A DNA stretch of 64,000 nt from CBDFKU01 sp965248975 (GTDB lineage Bacteria; Chloroflexota; Dehalococcoidia; Lucifugimonadales; JAGWBF01), in the NCBI GenBank assembly GCA_965248975.1, contig CBDFKU010000013.1:127490-191489 (forward strand), written 5' to 3'. The translations under genes were made by a program, and so were the position numbers. Shown in pieces: positions 59,714-64,000 of this stretch. Every line of letters starts with the position of its first letter. The stretch's first letter is position 1. Under the pieces are notes generated by a model. The model saw only the letters and a program-made list of their open reading frames with translations. It was not told the origin of the DNA and searched no databases.

Positions 59714-60685
59714 TCAGTGTTGAGCAAGCTCTTCCTTAATCATGCCGATTAACTGTCCGCGCTCCATGGGTCGGTAATCTTCCAGCAGGTAATCCCGTGG
59801 TTCGACGGGTTCAGCGCCCTCCAGATTCAACTCGCGCCCCAGATTGTTTACGACAAAGATGTCACCGTATCGCACGGCACGGGAGCTCTCCTCCTCTGAC
59901 AGGAGTGCGGTGTCCACCTTCTCGCCGGGACGCCCGTCGTGCTCCCGCACCTCCAGACTTCCCTTCCCCATCACCTCGATCATCGCCTCTCCCAGGTCCA
60001 CGATGGACACCGGCTGAGACTCTTTGATATAGGTTTCCCCTCCCACGGAATGCTCGAAGGCGAAGACACAGAGGTCGATCACCTCTTTCTGGGTCAGAAG
60101 GAACCGCCGCATGCGGGGGTCGAACACGGTTATGGTGTCCCCGCTCAGAAGTCGCTCTCGAAAAACCTCGAACACCGACCCGCGGCTGGCCATCACGTTG
60201 CTGTACCTCAGGTTGGCGAAGCGGACGCTGGCCCGCCGGCTCCCTTCGGAGAACAACCTTTCCGACAGGAGTTTGGTGGCCCCGTAAACCGACGTGGAGT
60301 ACAGAGCTTTGTCGGCGCTCAGGTTGATGGCGCAGTCAACCCCGGCCGCGACGGCGGCGTTAACCACGTTGGCCGTGCCGATCACGTTGGTTTTCACAGC
60401 TTCTTCGACGTTCTCCTCGCAGCTGGGCACCTGCTTCATCGCAGCCGCGTGAAGCAGATAGTCGACCCCGCGGCAGGCGTTCTCCAGGTGCCGGCCGTCC
60501 CTCACGTCGCCCAGGACGTACCGGATGCGGGCGTCGTTTCCCAGGGCTCGCCTCATCTGGAAATGCTTGTACTCGTCGCGGCTGTAGATGGTGAGCTGCC
60601 CAATGCCCAACGATAGAAAGTGGGGCACAGCTCTCATCCCCAGGGAACCGGTTCCACCGGTCATTAGTAGGTGCCTTCCCCTCAT
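59714..60685 (-). CDS. UDP-GlcNAc 4,6-dehydratase (inverting; FnlA/CapE/WbvB type)
   Basis: A 323-residue SDR of the polysaccharide-biosynthesis CapD/PseB group. Residues include MTGGTGSLGMRAVPHFLSLG, RDEYKHFQMRRALG, VLGDVRDGRHLENACRGVDY, HAAAMKQVPSCEENVEEAVK, LSADKALYSTSVYGATK and the YxxxK pair. It removes water from UDP-GlcNAc to a 6-deoxy-4-keto sugar. The ATG overlaps the stop of the upstream epimerase (ATGA). The following two genes (58751, 57528) supply the 4-reductase and 2-epimerase of the same pathway. Confidence 0.9.
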   Translation of the reverse strand: MRGRHLLMTGGTGSLGMRAVPHFLSLGIGQLTIYSRDEYKHFQMRRALGNDARIRYVLGDVRDGRHLENACRGVDYLLHAAAMKQVPSCEENVEEAVKTNVIGTANVVNAAVAAGVDCAINLSADKALYSTSVYGATKLLSERLFSEGSRRASVRFANLRYSNVMASRGSVFEVFRERLLSGDTITVFDPRMRRFLLTQKEVIDLCVFAFEHSVGGETYIKESQPVSIVDLGEAMIEVMGKGSLEVREHDGRPGEKVDTALLSEEESSRAVRYGDIFVVNNLGRELNLEGAEPVEPRDYLLEDYRPMERGQLIGMIKEELAQH

Positions 60686-61647
60686 CTCGAGGTCCCGTCC
60701 GCGCTGGGGAAATGGGGCAGACCTTTGAGGAACTCCTGGTTGGAGTAACGCGGATCGGAGATATCTTTTATGCGCTTGGTGCTCATCAGATTGTGTATCT
60801 CTTCGATCCCCTGGTCGACTGTGTACGCCGGTCGAAAACCGAAGGTCTTCTGCGCCTTTTCGCTGGAGACCCGGTAGTTCCTGTTGTCCTGGAACTTCAT
60901 GTCTGTCTTCTCGATGATCAGCTCCGGGAAGTGGGGCTTCAGTCGTTCGGCCAGGTCGATTATGGTTGTATTGACCGAGTGCAGGTTAAACAGGCCGATG
61001 TGCTCAGTCTCCAGGTTCTTGACGATGGCAGCGGCCACGTCTTTAACATGGAGAAGGGGTCTGTACTGTTCTCCGCCGAAAACCGTAATCTTTCCCAAGG
61101 AATAGGCGCGGGCCGTGATGTAGTTCACCACCAGGTCCATCCGGACCCTGGAGAAGTTATCTCCGACCCCGAATAACGTCCCCAGCCGGAAGACGAGTGC
61201 GTTTTCGTTGGCCAGGAGGTGGCGCTCCGCGTTCAGCTTGGTGCCGGCGTAGAGGGAGAGGGGGCTCACCTCGGACTCCTCGTCCAGCGTGTTCTCGTTG
61301 GCCCCGTAGGCCGAGCAGGTAGAAGTGAAAATGATTTTGCCGTCGAAGTGCTCGCAAAGCCAGCGGACAGAGTCTTCGTTAATGGCGACGGTATGCTCAG
61401 GATTGAGAGCGCAGGCCCCGTCGCCGACGATGGCGGCCAGCCAGACTACCACGTCGGCCCAATCTATATGCTGCTCGAGGAGCTCCCGGTCGAGGACGTC
61501 TCCGAAGATGAAATCAAAGGGCTTGCGATAGGATTCTTCGTAGAGCAGGTTGTCGTAGACCCGTACCTCGTAATCCATGTCCCGAAGCTGGTCGGTTACG
61601 GCGCCGCCCACGTAACCGGCCCCACCCACGACTAACACTTTCTTCAT
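60682..61647 (-). CDS. NAD-dependent sugar epimerase/dehydratase (extended SDR)
   Basis: A 321-residue protein beginning MKKVLVVGGAGYVGGAVTDQ, with a classical GxxGxxG, WLAAIVGDGACALNP, FTSTCSAYGANENTLDEES and SLYAGTKLNAE, which carries the YxxxK pair, then FRLGTLFGVGDNFSRVRMDL. It belongs to the GalE/RfbB/WcaG superfamily. Its substrate is not evident; it could be a nucleotide-sugar epimerase or reductase for a second sugar of the glycan. AGGAGG is twelve bases before ATG 61647. Confidence 0.88.
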   Translation of the reverse strand: MKKVLVVGGAGYVGGAVTDQLRDMDYEVRVYDNLLYEESYRKPFDFIFGDVLDRELLEQHIDWADVVVWLAAIVGDGACALNPEHTVAINEDSVRWLCEHFDGKIIFTSTCSAYGANENTLDEESEVSPLSLYAGTKLNAERHLLANENALVFRLGTLFGVGDNFSRVRMDLVVNYITARAYSLGKITVFGGEQYRPLLHVKDVAAAIVKNLETEHIGLFNLHSVNTTIIDLAERLKPHFPELIIEKTDMKFQDNRNYRVSSEKAQKTFGFRPAYTVDQGIEEIHNLMSTKRIKDISDPRYSNQEFLKGLPHFPSADGTSR

Positions 61648-61686
61648 CGTGTCGCTATTCCTCCTGCTCCATGGCCATCGGAAGTG

Positions 61687-61821
61687 CTACTGCCATTCCG
61701 GATTGCTCTGTCTCCAGGTAAGGTAGCTTTCCAGTCCGTCCCAGAATTTCACCATAGGGCAGAATTCCAGGCTCCGGGCCAGTGAGCTGTCCAAGACGAA
61801 GCCGGGCACTTCAAGAAACTT
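61687..61821 (-). pseudogene. C-terminal remnant of a sugar-epimerase-type SDR
   Basis: Directly after the glycosyltransferase stop (61822-61824) the same frame continues open for 44 codons to TAG 61687-61689, ending VKFWDGLESYLTWRQSNPEW. The pattern (VLDSS...ARSLEFCPMVKFWDGLESYLTW) is the C-terminal tail of extended SDR sugar epimerases/dehydratases. There is no start codon or upstream part, so this is the stub of a deleted gene. Confidence 0.6.
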
Positions 61822-63066
61822 TCACTCCGGTTCCACAGCGCCGTGGTTTCCCCTGGCGACCTCCAGGAGAAGTTCCTCATGGCGTTGAACCAGCACATCT
61901 TGGGAGTACTGTTCCAGAAAGGCCCGCCGCGCCGCCTTACCCAGGCCAACCCTTTCGTCCCGGGACATGCCGTGCAACCGTAGCACGGTTTTGGCCAGGG
62001 CATCGGGGTCCTGGGCCTGACATGTCAGCCCGGCACCGGCCCCGGTTACCAGGTCGGCGGCGTCGCCTGCGCTGGCCATCAAGACCGGGCGCTCGCAGGC
62101 CATGTAGTTGAACACCTTGCCAGGGATGCTGATCTCGAAGAGGGGGTCCCTCTTAAAGTGGGCCAGCAATACGTCCGCCAAGGCATATAGCCGGGGCATC
62201 TGTTCTGCCGGCTGCCTGCCCAGAAAACGCACGTTGGTCAGCCCCCTTTCCCTGGCTAGGACCTCCAACCTGGCCATATCCATGCCGTCGCCCGCAAAGA
62301 CGAATTGAATGTCGGGGACGTGGGACACACGCTGGGCGGCCTCAATGACCGTATCCAGAGCTTGCGCCAGGCCCATGTTGCCCCCGAACAGGATGTTAAA
62401 GCGCCCGGCCATACTGGTTTCTTTTGCTAGGTCGCCGTCTGGTGGCAAGGGTTTGAAGACGGACTCGTTACCCCAGTCAGTGAGAACGTGAACTTTCTCC
62501 GCTGGAACACCTTTGCCGACCAGATTGCGCTTGAAACCGGGCGAGACCACACCGATGGCGGCGGCCCGGCGATAGACGAACCTTTCCAGCCGGGCCAGCC
62601 AATCCAACAGCCTCTTGCTCCCGAGCATCCCGGTGGCCGCTATGGCTTCGGGCCACAAGTCGTGGACGCCGTAGACGAAGGGCACACGCCTCATCAGGCT
62701 GATGATCCAGGCGCATACGCCTACGGTAAGAGGCGGATGCCATACGTACATGACGTCGGCACCGCCGCTTCCGGCGGGTCCCATTAACGACGCAGAGGCC
62801 ATGAAGGAGGTGTAGTTGAGAATGCGGCGGACAGAGGAACGGCTGTGATCCGGGACAAGGGGCAGGCGGAGAATGGGGATACCATCCATAACCTCCCACC
62901 GCCACGGCCGGAGAGGATAGCCCTCGTAAAAGGAGCCGTGGGGGTAGTTGGGAAACGCCGTGATGGAGCGGACCTCGTGCCCCCTCTTCGCCAGCCCGAC
63001 CGCCAACTCGTGGGGCTTCGGAATCGGCTCGGGCGCATAGAATTGGGAGAGGATGAGAATACGCAT
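61822..63066 (-). CDS. GT4-family glycosyltransferase, WbuB-like
   Basis: A 414-residue GT-B glycosyltransferase. The N-terminus MRILILSQFYAPEPIPKPHE, HGSFYEGYPLRPWRWEVMDG and HDLWPEAIAATGML match the WbuB/WcaI subgroup, which includes putative L-FucNAc transferases. The C-terminal domain has FNILFGGNMGLAQALDTVIE, FVFAGDGMDMARLE and FEISIPGKVFNYMACERPVL with the nucleotide-sugar-binding Glu. It probably adds the 2-acetamido-2,6-dideoxy-L-hexose made by the neighbouring enzymes to a lipid-linked acceptor at the cytoplasmic face. It is not the cell's initiating transferase because it lacks membrane helices. Confidence 0.9.
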   Translation of the reverse strand: MRILILSQFYAPEPIPKPHELAVGLAKRGHEVRSITAFPNYPHGSFYEGYPLRPWRWEVMDGIPILRLPLVPDHSRSSVRRILNYTSFMASASLMGPAGSGGADVMYVWHPPLTVGVCAWIISLMRRVPFVYGVHDLWPEAIAATGMLGSKRLLDWLARLERFVYRRAAAIGVVSPGFKRNLVGKGVPAEKVHVLTDWGNESVFKPLPPDGDLAKETSMAGRFNILFGGNMGLAQALDTVIEAAQRVSHVPDIQFVFAGDGMDMARLEVLARERGLTNVRFLGRQPAEQMPRLYALADVLLAHFKRDPLFEISIPGKVFNYMACERPVLMASAGDAADLVTGAGAGLTCQAQDPDALAKTVLRLHGMSRDERVGLGKAARRAFLEQYSQDVLVQRHEELLLEVARGNHGAVEPE

Positions 63067-63094
63067 CTAAGCACCCTGTCGCTGGAAAGGAACG

Positions 63095-63424
63095 TTAATC
63101 GCCGGAAACCGAGACCACAGACTTGAATGCCGATTCCCTCTTTGCTTCCGACGAACTCAGATCGAAGTCCAGGGATAGGTGGTTGTCCCGGATAGCCATG
63201 TCGAAGAGGGTGGTCCCCGGAAAGGGCACTATGACGAAGAAAGATGCCGCAGACAGCCCTTCACCCACATGCTGCTTCGCCATTATGATGGTTTCCATCA
63301 TCGCGTCGAAGGTCTCATCGGGATAACCGATGGTGTAGCTGCCCAGCGGTGCAATATCTACGTCCCGCAAGGCGTGGATCAGCTCCACGGTGTCCAGCTT
63401 ATCGGTGCCACTTTCTCGAGGGGT
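63095..63424 (-). pseudogene. Truncated B12-binding radical SAM protein fragment
   Basis: About 100 codons with IAPLGSYTIGYPDETFDAMM and ASFFVIVPFPGTTLFDMAI, matching the late TIM-barrel part of radical SAM proteins of the B12-binding, surface-polysaccharide-associated kind. The upstream codons back to about 63424 (ESGTDKLDT) still fit, but the SAM-cluster CxxxCxxC and B12 domains are absent and the previous gene's stop is at 63456. So the 5' two thirds are missing. It lies between two glycosyltransferase genes. Confidence 0.7.
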
Positions 63425-63455
63425 ATTTGTCGATGAACCAATAAGTCTGTTCGTA

Positions 63456-64000
63456 CTACACCATTCCCGCTACGGGTGTTGGCAAGAGGTTGGCGTAGGC
63501 CGCCACGACCCGCGGTACTATCGCATCCCAGGTGTATCTGCGCTCCACCAGCGACCGGGCCTCCGTGCCCATTCTACCGGCCCGGGTGGGGTCCTCGATC
63601 AGACGCTCTATAGCCGCCATTAGTGACGGCGGCTCGGGCTCGACCTCGAAGCCGGCCCCGGCTTCCGCCGCTTCCGGAAAATTGCACTGGGGGGTGAGAA
63701 TCACCGGCAGCCGCCAGGACATCGCCTCAAGGACGGCGATGCTGAAGCCCTCCGTGTAGGATGGTAGCACGAATACGTCCGCAGCAGAAAAGGCCTCCGA
63801 CTTTCGGGCCCCGGTCACCAGACCGGTGAAGTTGACGCTACCGGATACCCCGTATTCTTTAGTCAGATTGGTAAGGACGTCGTAGTAACCACCTTCGTAG
63901 GGCCCAGCGACATCCAGCTGTACGTCGTGCCTTCGCCGCTGTAGCTCGGCCAGCGCTTTGATCAACGGTTCGAGCCCCTTATTAGGCACCACCCGACCCA
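63456..64000 (-). CDS. GT4-family glycosyltransferase, C-terminal part (gene enters from the right edge)
   Basis: The open frame enters from the right edge (GRVVPNKGLEPLIKALAELQ) and covers most of a GT4 C-terminal Rossmann domain: LDVAGPYEGGYYD, VNFTGLVTGARKSEAFSAAD, VFVLPSYTEGFSIAVLEAMS with the nucleotide-sugar-binding ExxxxxxxE motif, and LVERRYTWDAIVPRVVAAY near the stop TAG 63456-63458. The N-terminal acceptor domain is outside the window. It likely adds another sugar of the same polysaccharide. Confidence 0.85.
   Translation of the reverse strand, partial: GRVVPNKGLEPLIKALAELQRRRHDVQLDVAGPYEGGYYDVLTNLTKEYGVSGSVNFTGLVTGARKSEAFSAADVFVLPSYTEGFSIAVLEAMSWRLPVILTPQCNFPEAAEAGAGFEVEPEPPSLMAAIERLIEDPTRAGRMGTEARSLVERRYTWDAIVPRVVAAYANLLPTPVAGMV

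Overview
The window is GC-rich, almost fully coding bacterial DNA with no intergenic stretch longer than about 235 bases. The gene content points to a Chloroflexota, perhaps a Dehalococcoidia/SAR202-type lineage: many hydantoinase, gamma-glutamyltranspeptidase, luciferase-like and CoA-transferase genes, a TQGxWK-type surface protein and a tig-clpP-clpX operon. That placement is inference from gene families; there is no rRNA or marker-gene phylogeny here. Promoters of the TTGACA-N17-TATAAT type and Shine-Dalgarno sites are ordinary, and GTG/TTG starts are common.

Region 1 (1-25.7 kb) is catabolic and accessory. It holds hydantoinase/oxoprolinase HyuA and HyuB (HyuB cut by the window edge), two tandem acetamidase/formamidase paralogues, a DUF1800 protein with an NHL beta-propeller, a cupin, a family III CoA-transferase, two gamma-glutamyltranspeptidases, an alpha-hydroxy-acid oxidase, two luciferase-like oxidoreductases, an amidohydrolase and an asparaginase-like protein. 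Much of it suggests use of amides, gamma-glutamyl compounds and organic acids. Between them lie a lipid-linked sugar pair (flippase-like protein and UbiA-type prenyltransferase), a stand-alone 5'-3' exonuclease, an orphan protein and an IS1182-like element with an amber-disrupted transposase inserted in a CTAG at the orphan gene's stop codon.

Region 2 (25.7-30.2 kb) encodes a large secreted repeat protein broken by a frameshift, two small unknown proteins and tRNA-Ser(GGA).

Region 3 (30.3-49 kb) is housekeeping. Rightward: dprA (frameshifted), topA, a xerC/D recombinase, aroQ, an M24 peptidase, a glyoxalase-fold gene, efp, hicB with a broken hicA, xseA, an RDD protein, xseB, a PHP phosphoesterase and a formyltransferase. 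Leftward: a thioredoxin-domain DUF255 protein, aspS, tig, clpP and clpX.

Region 4 (49-54.3 kb) mixes a putative 2Fe-2S protein, an SDR lacking the catalytic Tyr and Lys, two lipoproteins, a TolB-like propeller and an amber-interrupted geranylgeranyl-reductase-family gene. Region 5 (54.4-64 kb, all leftward) is a surface-polysaccharide locus: O-antigen-ligase/TPR protein, UDP-GlcNAc 2-epimerase, RmlD-like reductase, UDP-GlcNAc 4,6-dehydratase, an epimerase, two glycosyltransferases and remnants of two deleted genes. The 4,6-dehydratase / 4-reductase / 2-epimerase trio predicts a UDP-activated 2-acetamido-2,6-dideoxy-L-hexose.

Five genes carry single-base lesions (surface protein, dprA, hicA, transposase, reductase). 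This could be real decay or sequencing/assembly error, and reads would settle it. I did not find convincing evidence for a wholly new multi-gene system; the best leads are the orphan protein beside the IS, the dideoxy-sugar cassette with its remnants, and several enzymes with altered catalytic residues.
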